Shown piece after piece: positions 19,591 through 28,711 of a DNA stretch of 64,000 bases. Numbering within the stretch: the stretch's first letter is position 1; every line of letters begins with the position of its first letter. The DNA comes from Rhizobium sp. PP-CC-3A-592 (GTDB lineage: Bacteria > Pseudomonadota > Alphaproteobacteria > Rhizobiales > Rhizobiaceae). Both the position numbers and the translations under genes were made by a program. The notes beneath the pieces are model-generated. The model was not told the origin of the DNA, searched no databases, and worked only from the letters and a program-made list of their open reading frames with translations. Location of the stretch: NCBI RefSeq assembly GCF_003217095.1, contig NZ_QJSR01000009.1:1-64000 (forward strand). The letters are read 5' to 3'.

Positions 19591-20523
19591 TCAACCAGAA
19601 CCATAATCACTCTTTGGGGCCTGCGGTCTTCCCCCCTCCTGCTCAAAGAATTCCGCGCGTGCTAACGCCGATTGCACACCACTGTAGCTTGAAACGACTA
19701 TATGTTGTCGCCGCGCGGGCTCCTTGGAGGCGTCTCCCAATAGACCGAGTCGGCGAAGAACATAAAACAGCATTGCGTATCGAACCGACAGGACACATTT
19801 GCCATCTGTCATTCCATAATCTTTAGCCACGACAATCTGCTGGCTGGCCGTGAGATTGGGATGGGGGACGATCTCAAAGCTAAAATACTCGTGCCAAAGC
19901 TTGTCATGGTCCCCCGACGCCCCTGACGCGCCCGGAACGCGGGCCTCCAGTGCCCGCGGCAATAGGAAATCTTTGAATTTACAGTCGATGTGGCAGAAGG
20001 CCCGCGCATGCCAGCGAAAGCCGTCATAACCGAACGCGTGTGGCGTAATGCGGCGCCAGACCGGATCGGGCCGTTGGTTGCTCATGGACTGGTACAGGAT
20101 TTCGATCGACCGGTGGTCACGTACCGCTTCGAGCAAGGCCCTTAATACGTCTGTATTGATGTCCCGCTTCGGAGTGAGGGCGATGTCGGTCATCGGCGGA
20201 TTGGCGATCCAGGACTCAACGGGCATTGACAGCCCTTCGCCCAGCGAACGCAATCGCGAAAGGTAGGAATCAGGATCGGGCTTCAGAAAGCGAGGCTCGA
20301 AATGCTTGGCGGCGACGTAGCGCTTGACGCTCTTATCGTACTCCACATTCCCCGGCGCGCGCTCCTGATAGAGCGAAAGGTCCTTTGAGGCTTGCGGCAC
20401 CGACACGCCAAATACGTCGATGATGTCCGACCGGTTGACGCCGCCCTCCCAAAAAAGACGGAACTCGATGAATTCGAGCCGCTGTTCCACGCCCCACCGG
20501 ATGCCGGGGTTTTCATTCTGCAT
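19591..20523 (-). CDS. WYL-domain transcriptional regulator (CapW/BrxR-like)
   Basis: The protein is 310 aa from the ATG at 20523, which has GGTGG just upstream; an ATG at 20535 is the alternative. The N-terminal winged helix-turn-helix (about 10-55: GGVNRSDIIDVFGVSVPQASKDL) is followed by a WYL domain (IEILYQSMSNQRPDPVWRRITPHAFGYDGFRWHARAFCH) and a C-terminal WCX-like part. WYL proteins of this build repress anti-phage operons such as CBASS (CapW) and BREX (BrxR) until a ligand signal arrives. It is transcribed divergently from the CBASS operon with a 180-base shared intergenic region, and runs in the same direction as hsdR. It therefore may control CBASS, the restriction genes or both. Confidence 0.88.
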   Translation of the reverse strand: MQNENPGIRWGVEQRLEFIEFRLFWEGGVNRSDIIDVFGVSVPQASKDLSLYQERAPGNVEYDKSVKRYVAAKHFEPRFLKPDPDSYLSRLRSLGEGLSMPVESWIANPPMTDIALTPKRDINTDVLRALLEAVRDHRSIEILYQSMSNQRPDPVWRRITPHAFGYDGFRWHARAFCHIDCKFKDFLLPRALEARVPGASGASGDHDKLWHEYFSFEIVPHPNLTASQQIVVAKDYGMTDGKCVLSVRYAMLFYVLRRLGLLGDASKEPARRQHIVVSSYSGVQSALARAEFFEQEGGRPQAPKSDYGSG

Positions 20524-20539
20524 TATGGCCACCATTAAA

Positions 20540-20584
20540 GGGTATAAAAACTATATTGACATCGAAACTAGACGGGTATAGTTT
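20540..20584. promoter_or_regulatory. CBASS/WYL shared promoter-operator region
   Basis: GGGTATA occurs at 20540 and 20574, and AAACTATA (20548-20555) with TATAGTTT (20577-20584) forms a spaced inverted repeat. Between them TTGACA (20556-20561) and TATAGT (20577-20582), 15 bases apart, make a rightward promoter for the CBASS operon, with the right arm overlapping its -10. The divergent regulator gene starts just to the left. This is the layout expected for repression by the WYL protein. Confidence 0.55.
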
Positions 20585-20704
20585 ATTATCCCATCAGCAG
20601 GCCGAAGTCAACAGGATTCAAATCGCCGACAGCGACAGCAATGGCGACGATCCCAACCCCCGCGCGGATGACCCAAGCACCGAGCGGCTTACAAGGCAAT
20701 CGAT

Positions 20705-21619
20705 ATGAATCAACGAGAAACATTTCCGATGAACGAACTGCCCAAGGGCATCCACAGCATCACTCGTCTGCCGAGCGCCCCGCTTGGAGAGCTGTGGGAC
20801 TCCATTGTCATGGACGAGGAGATGAAGGCGAAGCTGTTGTCGCAGGCGGTGTTGAGTTTCACGCTTCGTGCAAAGGTTCCGCGTTCGGTCATTCCCCTGC
20901 ACGGCGTCATCATGCTCACCGGTCTTCCGGGTACGGGCAAGACTTCGCTCGCCAAGGGACTCGCCCATCGCGTCTCGAAGTCGTTCGGTAGCAATACCTT
21001 CCGCCTGCTTGAAGTCGAGCCCCATTCGCTGGCGAGCGCCGCGCATGGCAAGACCCAGCGCGCCGTGACCGAACTATTCGGACAGGCCATCTCGGAAGCC
21101 GCGCAGGCGGGACCGACGATCGTCCTGCTGGACGAAGTCGAGACGCTGGCCGCCGACCGCGGCAAGCTCAGCCTTGAGGCCAATCCCGTCGATGTCCACC
21201 GCGCTACCGATGCTGTGCTCGTCCAGCTCGACGCACTTGCCGAACAACATCCGAACCTCCTGTTCTTGGCGACGAGCAATTTCCCCAAGGCGGTTGACGA
21301 CGCTTTCCTTTCGCGGTGCGATCTAATCCTCGAGGTTCCGCTCCCCGGCAAAGATGCGTGCCTGCTTATCCTCCGGGATTGCCTGGGCGGCCTCGCGAAG
21401 GTCTTCCCCGAGATGCGAAAGCTCGTTGACGGGAAGGGTCTGGAAGACTGCGCGACTGCGTGCGTCGGACTGGACGGCCGCGCCATCCGCAAGATGGTGG
21501 CGAACGCTCTCGCGTCCGATCAGGCAACCGCGATGAACCCCGGCAGCGTCACTATGTCGGCGATCGTCGCCGCCGCAAAGGCGGCCCACAAGGCCCGGGT
21601 GAAGGAGGACCGCGCATGA
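20705..21619 (+). CDS. cap6: TRIP13/Pch2-like AAA+ ATPase of type III CBASS
   Basis: The protein is 304 aa. Walker A GLPGTGKT lies at 73-80, Walker B IVLLDEVETL near 139-148, sensor-1 LFLATSNF near 190 and an arginine-finger region DDAFLSRCDLILEV near 205. The build matches the bacterial TRIP13-like remodeller that opens HORMA proteins and switches off the CD-NTase. It is the first gene of a five-gene operon, and its stop overlaps the next start (ATGA at 21616). AAGG lies before the start, and a second in-frame Met is eight codons on. Confidence 0.92.
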   Translation: MNQRETFPMNELPKGIHSITRLPSAPLGELWDSIVMDEEMKAKLLSQAVLSFTLRAKVPRSVIPLHGVIMLTGLPGTGKTSLAKGLAHRVSKSFGSNTFRLLEVEPHSLASAAHGKTQRAVTELFGQAISEAAQAGPTIVLLDEVETLAADRGKLSLEANPVDVHRATDAVLVQLDALAEQHPNLLFLATSNFPKAVDDAFLSRCDLILEVPLPGKDACLLILRDCLGGLAKVFPEMRKLVDGKGLEDCATACVGLDGRAIRKMVANALASDQATAMNPGSVTMSAIVAAAKAAHKARVKEDRA

Positions 21620-22089
21620 GCAGCACCTATTCACGCGCTTTCCGCAGCAACCCGCATCGCGATGCGCTCGACACTTGGAAGGCGATAGTCGAGCTGCTCA
21701 CGCAGGGTCACGCCGGCTCGAACCGGAACGAGCTTCTGGCGGTGGGCGGCACGGCAGCGAGCGTCATCGCGGAACAAGCCGCAAAGGACGCCGCGATCGT
21801 GGTCACCTGCGACGGTCCGCGCACGCGCGTGTACACCCTCCATGACGACGACGCCATCGACGGATCGGATGCCAAGGAAGACACCTTGGGTTACGACCCC
21901 TTGAAGGGCGACTGGAAGCTGTCTCTCCCTTGCCCAGCAGATGACCTCGACTGGGTCAACAGCTCTCTCAAGAAGCACAGCAGCCGTATCACCGCCCACG
22001 ACAGCGAGGAAAGCTTCGGCAGCGAAACGACGAAGACCGCGTCGGAAAGCGCTCTTGTCCTCGATCCGAAAGGGTTCCTCGGCTCATGA
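21616..22089 (+). CDS. HORMA-like CBASS protein (Cap8/HORMA3 type)
   Basis: The protein is 157 aa, with GGAGG seven bases before the start at 21616. Sequence similarity is weak to my eye, and the call rests mainly on position. In two-HORMA type III CBASS loci the HORMA2 gene is partnered by a second, diverged HORMA3 gene of about this length, whose C-terminus supplies the closure peptide bound by HORMA2. Here the C-terminal ~35 residues (from about [10 protein letters not shown] on) are polar and apparently unstructured, suiting such a peptide. It overlaps both neighbours by four bases. Confidence 0.65.
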   Translation: MSSTYSRAFRSNPHRDALDTWKAIVELLTQGHAGSNRNELLAVGGTAASVIAEQAAKDAAIVVTCDGPRTRVYTLHDDDAIDGSDAKEDTLGYDPLKGDWKLSLPCPADDLDWVNSSLKKHSSRITAHDSEESFGSETTKTASESALVLDPKGFLGS

Positions 22090-22583
22090 CCACCGTCGCC
22101 GTCAACACCTATACCCATTCTGTCACCTACGTGGCCGACAACATCCTCAAGAGCCTCAAGGACATCATCCGCCTGAGCGGCTTCGACCCCTCGGAGCTGG
22201 TCGGCAGCTGGGAAAGCAAGATGCGCGCCCTCAAGGCCTGGCTTGGAACGCAAGACCTCGAGAAGGTCGTGCTGGAAGTCTTCAACAAGAAGACCGACGC
22301 CCTCATCGTCCGCTGGGACATCGACATCGTCTACAGCTGGAATGGCGGTGGCGGGTTCTGGACCGACACCGATCAGCTCAAGTACCATATCCAGAAAGCG
22401 GGAGTGGCCCCCTCCGACGCTAGCTACCGGATCATGATGCAGGCAAAGCCGGGCCATCCTGAAGTCGATGGTTGGAGCGACGGCTATTACCGCTCGACCG
22501 CCGGGTTCGTTCGCCACAACGTCGGCTCGACGATCGACCACAATGGTCTCGGCGGGAGCGCCGCATACTGGAGGAAGAACTGA
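22086..22583 (+). CDS. cap7: bacterial HORMA-domain protein (Cap7/HORMA2 type)
   Basis: The protein is 165 aa. The pattern [18 protein letters not shown] at the N-terminus, the central [13 protein letters not shown], and the C-terminal safety-belt-like region ending [10 protein letters not shown] match the bacterial HORMA group found in CBASS. In the closed state such proteins bind and activate the CD-NTase, and the TRIP13-like ATPase reopens them. Its stop overlaps the CD-NTase start (TGATG). Confidence 0.85.
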   Translation: MTTVAVNTYTHSVTYVADNILKSLKDIIRLSGFDPSELVGSWESKMRALKAWLGTQDLEKVVLEVFNKKTDALIVRWDIDIVYSWNGGGGFWTDTDQLKYHIQKAGVAPSDASYRIMMQAKPGHPEVDGWSDGYYRSTAGFVRHNVGSTIDHNGLGGSAAYWRKN

Positions 22584-23488
22584 TGCTTACGACCGACGAG
22601 GCCTTCCGCAAATTCAAGTCTCGGCTTGAGCTCAACGACCGCGAACAGGAGAATGCATCGAAACGGCAGAACGAGGTTAGGGACTATCTCGACACCAAGT
22701 TCTCGATCGCGAGCAGCTTCCTGACGGGGTCTTACAAGCGCCACACCAAGACCAAGCCCCTCAAGGACATCGACATCTTCTTTGTGCTCAAGGAGAGCGA
22801 GCGCTCGAAGTACCGTGACAAGGCACCCTATGTTGTCTTGGATGATTTCCACACGGCGCTCGGCGAGAAGTACGGCGAGAAGGCGGTGCGCAAGCAGGGG
22901 CGCTCGGTCAACGTCGATTTCGGCGTCGTCGTGGACGCCGAGGACAACACCGACTATCGCATCCTGAGCGTCGACGTCGTTCCATCTTTCCCGTCCGGCG
23001 ACGACTACGAAATCCCGGATACCGACAAGGGCACGTGGATCAAGACGAACCCCAAGATTCATGCCCAGAAAGCGATCGACGCGCACCAAGCCTTCTCCAA
23101 CGAGTGGAAGGGTCTCGTCCGCATGGTCAAGTACTGGAACAACAATCCAAGGCACGGGTCCGACAAGCCCGTGAAGCCGTCGTTCCTGATCGAGGTCATG
23201 GCGCTCGAGTGTCTTTATGGCGGATGGCAGGGCCGTTTCGACTATGAACTCGAGGGGCTGTTCTCGACGCTTGCCGACCGCATCTTCGACACCTGGGCCG
23301 ACCCCGCTGGCCTCGGCCCGCCGATCACCGACGGCATGGACGCCACCCGCAAACAGCGCGCTCGCGACATTCTCCTGGCCGCTAGCCTCCAAGCGCGCAA
23401 CGCCATCAATCTCGCCAAGCAGGGACGCAACGGCGACGCCTTGAAAGCTTGGCGCTACCTGTTCGGCCCAAAATTCCCGCTATCATAA
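22583..23488 (+). CDS. CD-NTase (cGAS/DncV-like nucleotidyltransferase), clade C-like
   Basis: The protein is 301 aa. The nucleotidyltransferase motif is [22 protein letters not shown], with GS at 49-50 and D62/D64, and the third metal ligand is probably D131 in [10 protein letters not shown]-terminal helical domain contains [12 protein letters not shown]. The start at 22583 has GGAGGAAG upstream. It makes a cyclic oligonucleotide second messenger after phage sensing. HORMA-linked CdnC enzymes of known systems make cyclic tri-adenylate; whether this one does cannot be read from sequence. Confidence 0.93.
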   Translation: MLTTDEAFRKFKSRLELNDREQENASKRQNEVRDYLDTKFSIASSFLTGSYKRHTKTKPLKDIDIFFVLKESERSKYRDKAPYVVLDDFHTALGEKYGEKAVRKQGRSVNVDFGVVVDAEDNTDYRILSVDVVPSFPSGDDYEIPDTDKGTWIKTNPKIHAQKAIDAHQAFSNEWKGLVRMVKYWNNNPRHGSDKPVKPSFLIEVMALECLYGGWQGRFDYELEGLFSTLADRIFDTWADPAGLGPPITDGMDATRKQRARDILLAASLQARNAINLAKQGRNGDALKAWRYLFGPKFPLS

Positions 23489-23502
23489 GAAAGGAAGACA
23501 CT

Positions 23503-24225
23503 ATGTCCGAATGGTCTCTCTCTCAGCTTCTGTCCTCGTTGCACGAGGATATCCAGTCGCGGTTGGCCGTGGCGCGCAAGAGCTTTCAACATCCCGGGGT
23601 CAAGGGCGACGCGAGCGAGAGCGTCTGGATCAGTTTGCTGGATAAATATCTGCCCGCGCGCTACAGCGTCGCGAGAGCGCATGTAGTGGACAGCCTCGGA
23701 AACTTCAGCGATCAGATCGACGTCGTGGTGTTCGACCGACAGTATTCGCCTTTCATTTTCACCTACGAGAACCAGACGATCATTCCCGCCGAAAGCGTCT
23801 ACGCGGTCTTCGAAGCAAAGCAGACCGCCGACGCGCAGCTCGTGAGATACGCACAGGACAAGGTTGCCAGCGTCAGGCGGCTCCACCGCACGAGCCTGCC
23901 GATTCCGCATGCGGGCGGAACCTATCCCGCAAAGCCCGCGATACCTATTTTCGGTGGCATTCTGACCTTCGAAAGCGAGTGGAGTCCACCCATGGGGAAG
24001 GCGCTCGAATCGATCCTTCTCGAAGGCGGCGGTGACCGCCAGTTGGACATTGGCTGCGTGGCGTCGCATGGTCATTTCGCGCGCAACGGCACAGGCGAAT
24101 ATGATTTTGTCTCCGAGAACAAGCCCGCCACGGCGTTTCTGTTCAAGCTGATCTCGCGGCTGCAGTTCAGCGGCACCGTCCCGATGATCGATATAGATGC
24201 CTACGGAGAATGGCTGGCGAAATGA
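23503..24225 (+). CDS. DUF6602 protein, putative PD-(D/E)XK CBASS effector
   Basis: The protein is 240 aa, with AAGGAAG before the start. The DUF6602-like pattern GDASESVWISLLDKYLPARYSV, then FSDQIDVVVFDRQ and IPAESVYAVFEAKQT, contains D73 and E104-x-K106, a PD-(D/E)XK nuclease core with E39/E41 as possible upstream ligands. It is the last gene of the CBASS operon, in the effector position, where known HORMA systems carry NucC. No CARF, SAVED or NucC sequence is seen, so if it is the effector it must bind the cyclic nucleotide itself. No membrane segments are present. DNA degradation is the inferred output. Confidence 0.78.
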   Translation: MSEWSLSQLLSSLHEDIQSRLAVARKSFQHPGVKGDASESVWISLLDKYLPARYSVARAHVVDSLGNFSDQIDVVVFDRQYSPFIFTYENQTIIPAESVYAVFEAKQTADAQLVRYAQDKVASVRRLHRTSLPIPHAGGTYPAKPAIPIFGGILTFESEWSPPMGKALESILLEGGGDRQLDIGCVASHGHFARNGTGEYDFVSENKPATAFLFKLISRLQFSGTVPMIDIDAYGEWLAK

Positions 24226-24381
24226 GGGGTAGGAGCGGCGGCCAACGTTTCCGCTCTACCCCGGTGTTGGCGAACATGGCGGCCATGTTTGGAGCTGTTT
24301 TAGCTTTGAGATGAATTGTTTCCGGCACTCCGACCGAACTGGCCTTTCCGGAGATCGGACCTGCAAGGTGAATAGGGACTG

Positions 24382-26439
24382 CTAGGCGTATTTTATCAGC
24401 AGATCGTCTTCCAAACCCAAGTCAGTGAGCGCCGCTTTCAGCCTGTCGAACTTCAGCGTCGAATCAATATTCCCCTCGACATAATAGCTGTCCGCAATTT
24501 GCAGAGCCTGCCTTAGCGTCTGAGGATCGCCGGATAATTGAATGCGTTCGCCCAATTTGGTTTCATGGAAGGCCTCCGGCTGCAACTCGATCAGCTGCTT
24601 GAAAACTTCGGTGTACAGCTTCGTAACCTGACTGACCTGAAGGCGAGTGCCGAGAAACACGGCGTGGTCGAGACGTTTGTGACGGGGTTCCTCGGCGTCG
24701 AAGATGCTGACCTCTTCACTATCGGTAGTCACCGCAATATCAATGGCAGGCGCGGGCCATACCTTTAAGAACCGTTCGGCAATGCGATTGGCTCGTTCTT
24801 CTACCTGAGCCAAGCCCCACTCGTCATACTGTTGCAGATCGCGGTTTAGCCAAAGGCGGCTGTAGATGTAGCCCTGTTCGCCACCTTCGTCGTTCATTGC
24901 CTTCTTATCTGCAAATGGCTTGTTCCCAAGCTTTCCGTTGTTTCCGGAGAGGGTAAGATTACCGATGGTGTTGAGGTACTTTTCGCGAAGTGTTTCATAT
25001 TCCTCTGCGGAAACGAGGGACTTCCAAGCGGGGTCGGGATTCTGCGGAAAGATATGCTCTGTAGTGATGCCCGCCGCCGACACATCGACGTGTTCGTTGT
25101 TCTGGTAGTTTTCCAGACGGTCAAAGAAGTACAGACGGGTGCGCCCCTTGGTGTTGTACATATCCTTGTCTTTAAGGTTCAAAACCACCTCGGCGTCGCG
25201 CGGGAAACGCTGCGTGCCGGTTCTGTGAGCCAGCGAACGCTCGATGGATTCCAAATATTCCCCCATCTCCACGCGATCATAGAGGCCCATGAAAATCTTG
25301 TTGAGCGCATTGGTTGGCAAGCCGATAATGAGGCGACGCCAGACGTAGCTTTGAACGAGCTTTAGGACACCCACGAAAACGACCTTGGCAATCAGGCCCT
25401 CGTCATAATCCTGATAAACCCTCAGCAGGAAGGGGTAAGCCGTGTTGATTTCCAACGTGTTAATATAAGCGATTTCGCGGGAAATTGTGGCGTCCGGCTC
25501 GAACGAGGGATTGAGGAGCTTTTTATATAGCTCGGACAGCCGCCGTATCTCTTCCAGTGCGCTCATCAACTCAGGAGAATTCGGGACAGGGTATCGCTCC
25601 TTGAACTTCTCGTACACAGCGCCTTTGTTCGGAATGTCTTTCTGCTTCAGCGTTAGGTAGTCACGAATGAAGTCGGAAACCCGGCTCTCGTGCAAGTCTG
25701 CATTTCGTGCATTAGCCTCAATCGGTTCCCAGAAGAGTTTGTATACCTTTTCCTGCTCTTTGCGGGGCAGGCCCATCAAAATGTAGTTGCGGATAAGGTC
25801 GGCTTGCGACAGCTCAAGGCCGGTGGAATTAAGGCTCTCGAAAATGCGCTGAGGGTTATCTTTTTGGCGGTCGAGCGCGATGTCCACGAAAATAAGCTTT
25901 GAAACGCCGCGCAAGACTGTTTCGAAGTTGTCGGCGGTGATTCGGTCTTGGAAATAGCGAAAGTTCTCAACAAGTCGCGAATAACCCGTGACCTTTACCC
26001 CCTCTTGTGGGTCGAGGATTTGCGCCAAGGCTGTCCGGTTGTTGTCGGTAGGCTTGAGCTTTAGCTTTTCTTCTTCAACCGCGAACTCGTTGATGAGGTA
26101 CGTTTTGAAGATTCGCTGTGCCATCTGCGGTGTGTCGTGTTTGACCGCGAAGCGGTAGAGCGCCACGTAAATCAGGGTGAGGGTTGTGAGCCGCTGCTGA
26201 CCGTCAATGATCGTCAGTTCGGTTATACCCGATGACGAATACACATCGTCATGGACGTAAACGATGCTGCCAATAAAGTGCGCGGTTTGGCTGTCGTCTT
26301 CACCGACCGAGAGAATATCCTTGAAGAGTTGAAGGCACTGGGTCTTGGTCCAGTCGTAGTTGCGTTGGTATACGGGGATTGTGAAAGCGGTTTCGCTGGA
26401 AGCTAGAAACTTATCAATACGTGTTTCAGCGGCTTTCAT
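24382..26439 (-). CDS. GmrSD-like DUF262/DUF1524 protein with C-terminal DUF5655-like domain
   Basis: The protein is 685 aa, with GAGG before the start. The DUF262 (GmrS-like) N-terminus has IPVYQRNYDW at 21-30 and DGQQRLTTL at 79-87, the nucleotide-binding/hydrolysis signature. The DUF1524 HNH-type nuclease has TTEHIFPQNP near residue 458 and NTIGNLTLSGNNGKLGNK near 500. A C-terminal helical domain beginning around HKRLDHAVFLG resembles DUF5655. Single-chain GmrSD-type enzymes cut modified (glucosylated or hydroxymethylated) phage DNA. It follows the nuclease gene at 26510 by 70 bases on the same strand, so the two may be one transcript. Confidence 0.9.
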   Translation of the reverse strand: MKAAETRIDKFLASSETAFTIPVYQRNYDWTKTQCLQLFKDILSVGEDDSQTAHFIGSIVYVHDDVYSSSGITELTIIDGQQRLTTLTLIYVALYRFAVKHDTPQMAQRIFKTYLINEFAVEEEKLKLKPTDNNRTALAQILDPQEGVKVTGYSRLVENFRYFQDRITADNFETVLRGVSKLIFVDIALDRQKDNPQRIFESLNSTGLELSQADLIRNYILMGLPRKEQEKVYKLFWEPIEANARNADLHESRVSDFIRDYLTLKQKDIPNKGAVYEKFKERYPVPNSPELMSALEEIRRLSELYKKLLNPSFEPDATISREIAYINTLEINTAYPFLLRVYQDYDEGLIAKVVFVGVLKLVQSYVWRRLIIGLPTNALNKIFMGLYDRVEMGEYLESIERSLAHRTGTQRFPRDAEVVLNLKDKDMYNTKGRTRLYFFDRLENYQNNEHVDVSAAGITTEHIFPQNPDPAWKSLVSAEEYETLREKYLNTIGNLTLSGNNGKLGNKPFADKKAMNDEGGEQGYIYSRLWLNRDLQQYDEWGLAQVEERANRIAERFLKVWPAPAIDIAVTTDSEEVSIFDAEEPRHKRLDHAVFLGTRLQVSQVTKLYTEVFKQLIELQPEAFHETKLGERIQLSGDPQTLRQALQIADSYYVEGNIDSTLKFDRLKAALTDLGLEDDLLIKYA

Positions 26440-26509
26440 ATTTCCCTCGTTCCCAATTGCGTTGTTTTGGTCTTACACACGGATGGATTGTCGTGCAACG
26501 CGGCAAAGG

Positions 26510-28105
26510 TTACTCTGCTGCATCGGCGGGCGGTGCCCGATCTTTGAACTTACCCCACCACGGGAAAAGCCCCTCCAGGTCGAATGCGAACTTCTTGCGC
26601 TCTTCCAAGGCAGGAAACTCCCTTTCCCTGACCTGCCGGACACCCCAACCGATGTATTTGTCCAGCCTCGCCGCTTTGAACGCGCCCAACAGATGTTCCT
26701 CGTTCGACATAAGCAGCAACTCGTCCAAGTCCTGAATAGAGCAGAATATCGGGTGACGTTTGTCCTCGGCTTCGATTTCAGGCGATTTGGCCGCTGCAAG
26801 CTCTTCGGCCTGCTTGATGATTCGAGCCTGCAACTCGGACGACATCTGTGTCCATGCGTCCATGGTCAGTACGACAGCGCAGGCGTCATCCACCACGTTC
26901 AGCTCGACCAGACCCAGCCGAACATGAGCAAAGAATTTCCAGAGCTGAAAGACCGCCTTGGCCATCTGCTCATAGCCCCCGCTGGCGTTCTCAACCGGAT
27001 CGTCACCATATTGAGCTTCGAAAGTCAGCTTGGTGGCCTTGCATTCGAACACCGCTACAATCCGGCCCTCTTGCTTCAGCAGGACGTCCGGCGTCTCGAC
27101 GGGATTTCTTTTAACCGTGTATTTGACGGCCGGAGCAGCCTCAAAGCCGGGGCAGTAGGTCACCAGCGACATGCGGGCGTATGCCTCGAAACGGGCATTG
27201 GCATCGCCCAAGATAGGATTCCCACCCTTTACAATGTCGTAGTAGAGCCCGACCGTTGCCCGCAGCAGGAGCAGCGATGGCAACGGGGCGATGTAGGTAT
27301 TGTAGGTCCCCGAACGGAGTAAAGGTTTCACCCGCAGGTAGCTCGGCTGGTAGATGACGGGGAGGCTCACCCCAAGACCCTTCTCGACCTTCTGAAGTAG
27401 GGCCAGCGATTCTCTACGGACAGTCCAAATTTCTCCTGAGACGAGCGGCAGCACCTTATCTATAAGTGCGTCATCCATTCCAATCTGTGCAAGGCCGTTC
27501 AGCTTCTTCGTCCATGGGATTGTGCCGTGCGTGGACCACAGCACAAAGCAGATGGTGACGAAATCGGTGATCGAAATCCCGTTCGTCTCCTCGAAAAAGT
27601 CCGCGCACGCTCCCTGTCCGTAGATGTAAAGATACCGGTAGATATCCACGGGCCGCTGAAATCCGGTTTGCCACTGGAACTGCCGATGCCCGATCCGATG
27701 CATTTCCAGCATGATGTTTGAGCCGTCGAGGCGGTCGGCGCTCTGGTCGTCCTCCACCGCCCGAAGTGTGTTCACGATGTCGGCAACACCGTTGTAGTCG
27801 CCAGTGTTAAGTGGCCGCATTTTCCACGGTAAGAGGTTTGATTTGGGTTCATTGAGCGTCTGGGTGATGAGCGTTTCCAAGTCCCACGGGTACGCCGCAT
27901 ATGGGCTCATCATATCGCTCGTGGCGGCTTCCGGCGGGTAGGTGAAGGTGTTTTTCTTCACGAACTCGGCGCGGTCCTCCTGTATGGCGTGAATAGCCCA
28001 GAACATCGTCAGCAAGTCGATGTCCTTGGTGTCCGCAACCATCCTCTTCAGAACCGGAAGGGCCGGTTTAGGTACATCCCGAAATTTGCCGCGTACTCGT
28101 GCCAT
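26510..28105 (-). CDS. PD-(D/E)XK nuclease-like defence protein
   Basis: The protein is 531 aa. The start at 28105 was chosen because GGAGG lies six bases upstream; the longer reading from 28303 has no such site. Residues about 337-355 read ETPDVLLKQEGRIVAVFECKATK, a clear P-D-x(n)-E-x-K core. The N-terminal 300 residues are helical and unrecognised (YRYLYIYGQGACADFFEETNG). The C-terminal ~100 residues are charged helix. No Walker motif or HTH is seen. It sits upstream of the GmrSD-like gene and is the rightmost gene of the island. A nuclease role is inferred from the motif. Confidence 0.78.
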   Translation of the reverse strand: MARVRGKFRDVPKPALPVLKRMVADTKDIDLLTMFWAIHAIQEDRAEFVKKNTFTYPPEAATSDMMSPYAAYPWDLETLITQTLNEPKSNLLPWKMRPLNTGDYNGVADIVNTLRAVEDDQSADRLDGSNIMLEMHRIGHRQFQWQTGFQRPVDIYRYLYIYGQGACADFFEETNGISITDFVTICFVLWSTHGTIPWTKKLNGLAQIGMDDALIDKVLPLVSGEIWTVRRESLALLQKVEKGLGVSLPVIYQPSYLRVKPLLRSGTYNTYIAPLPSLLLLRATVGLYYDIVKGGNPILGDANARFEAYARMSLVTYCPGFEAAPAVKYTVKRNPVETPDVLLKQEGRIVAVFECKATKLTFEAQYGDDPVENASGGYEQMAKAVFQLWKFFAHVRLGLVELNVVDDACAVVLTMDAWTQMSSELQARIIKQAEELAAAKSPEIEAEDKRHPIFCSIQDLDELLLMSNEEHLLGAFKAARLDKYIGWGVRQVREREFPALEERKKFAFDLEGLFPWWGKFKDRAPPADAAE

Positions 28106-28673
28106 GTCTGCCCTCCGTCGATTCCCCATTATACTCGTAGTTGAGAAAAGGTTTTCAGTTAAGGGGAGCTGGGTCATTGTTGTAGTGTGAAGAGTTATCA
28201 ACCCGCCGTAACCGAGGCCCGTCCGCAGGGTGGTTAAACGGTGTTCACGCAGGAGAAGGCCAACTCCATAGTCAACAAGCTTGCAGAGGGAAAATTCCTT
28301 CACCGTATCTCCAGGATGGAAGAGGCGTTAGCCTTTGATCCGCTTCTGGTAGAATCATCGGTTCGGCCATGGGTGGTCAACGATACAGAAGGTTTCCCTG
28401 CGCAGCGCCTGCGGTATAGGGCTTGAGGCAATTGCGAAGGAACTGTTTGATATTGCCGACGATGGCAGCAATGACCTTGCGTCAGATGGAGCATCGACAG
28501 GATCAGGGGAGGTCCGCCTTGTTTTACTACTCTCCGAAGCGGACGGTCTGGAGACGGCCCCATATTGGACAGCATGCAGCCATAGCGAATGACCGCTGTT
28601 GGCGCAAAGCGGAAATTATTTCCGTCTATAACGTTTAGACGGTGCGCCAAATTACAAGTCTCTGTGCGCTCAG
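28106..28673. other. right end of island, no intact gene seen
   Basis: About 570 bases with no ORF that looks coding. The last part contains an inverted-repeat block: CCGCT/AGCGG arms at 28593-28612 around GTTGGCGCAA, merging into CGGAAA-tta-TTTCCG (28610-28624). This resembles a dispersed intergenic palindrome, and it nearly repeats the hairpin at 4687..4707. Nothing else is recognised. Confidence 0.5.
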
Positions 28674-28686
28674 GCCCCCGCAACCA
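28674..28686 (+). repeat. attR: island right boundary repeat
   Basis: GCCCCCGCAACCA matches the tRNA 3' end at 94..106 exactly. The bases on either side differ from those at the tRNA. It is not part of a second tRNA, as no cloverleaf precedes it. Confidence 0.85.
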
Positions 28687-28711
28687 AATGATCGCACAAT
28701 CTCAAACAATC

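Noticed and set aside
28241-28638. Short plus-strand ORFs at the right end of the island
   Set aside because: Translations run through the palindromic repeat block and show no domain or ribosome binding site.
28674-28686. A second tRNA gene at the right boundary
   Set aside because: Only the last 13 bases match; no acceptor 5' strand, D-arm or anticodon arm precedes them.
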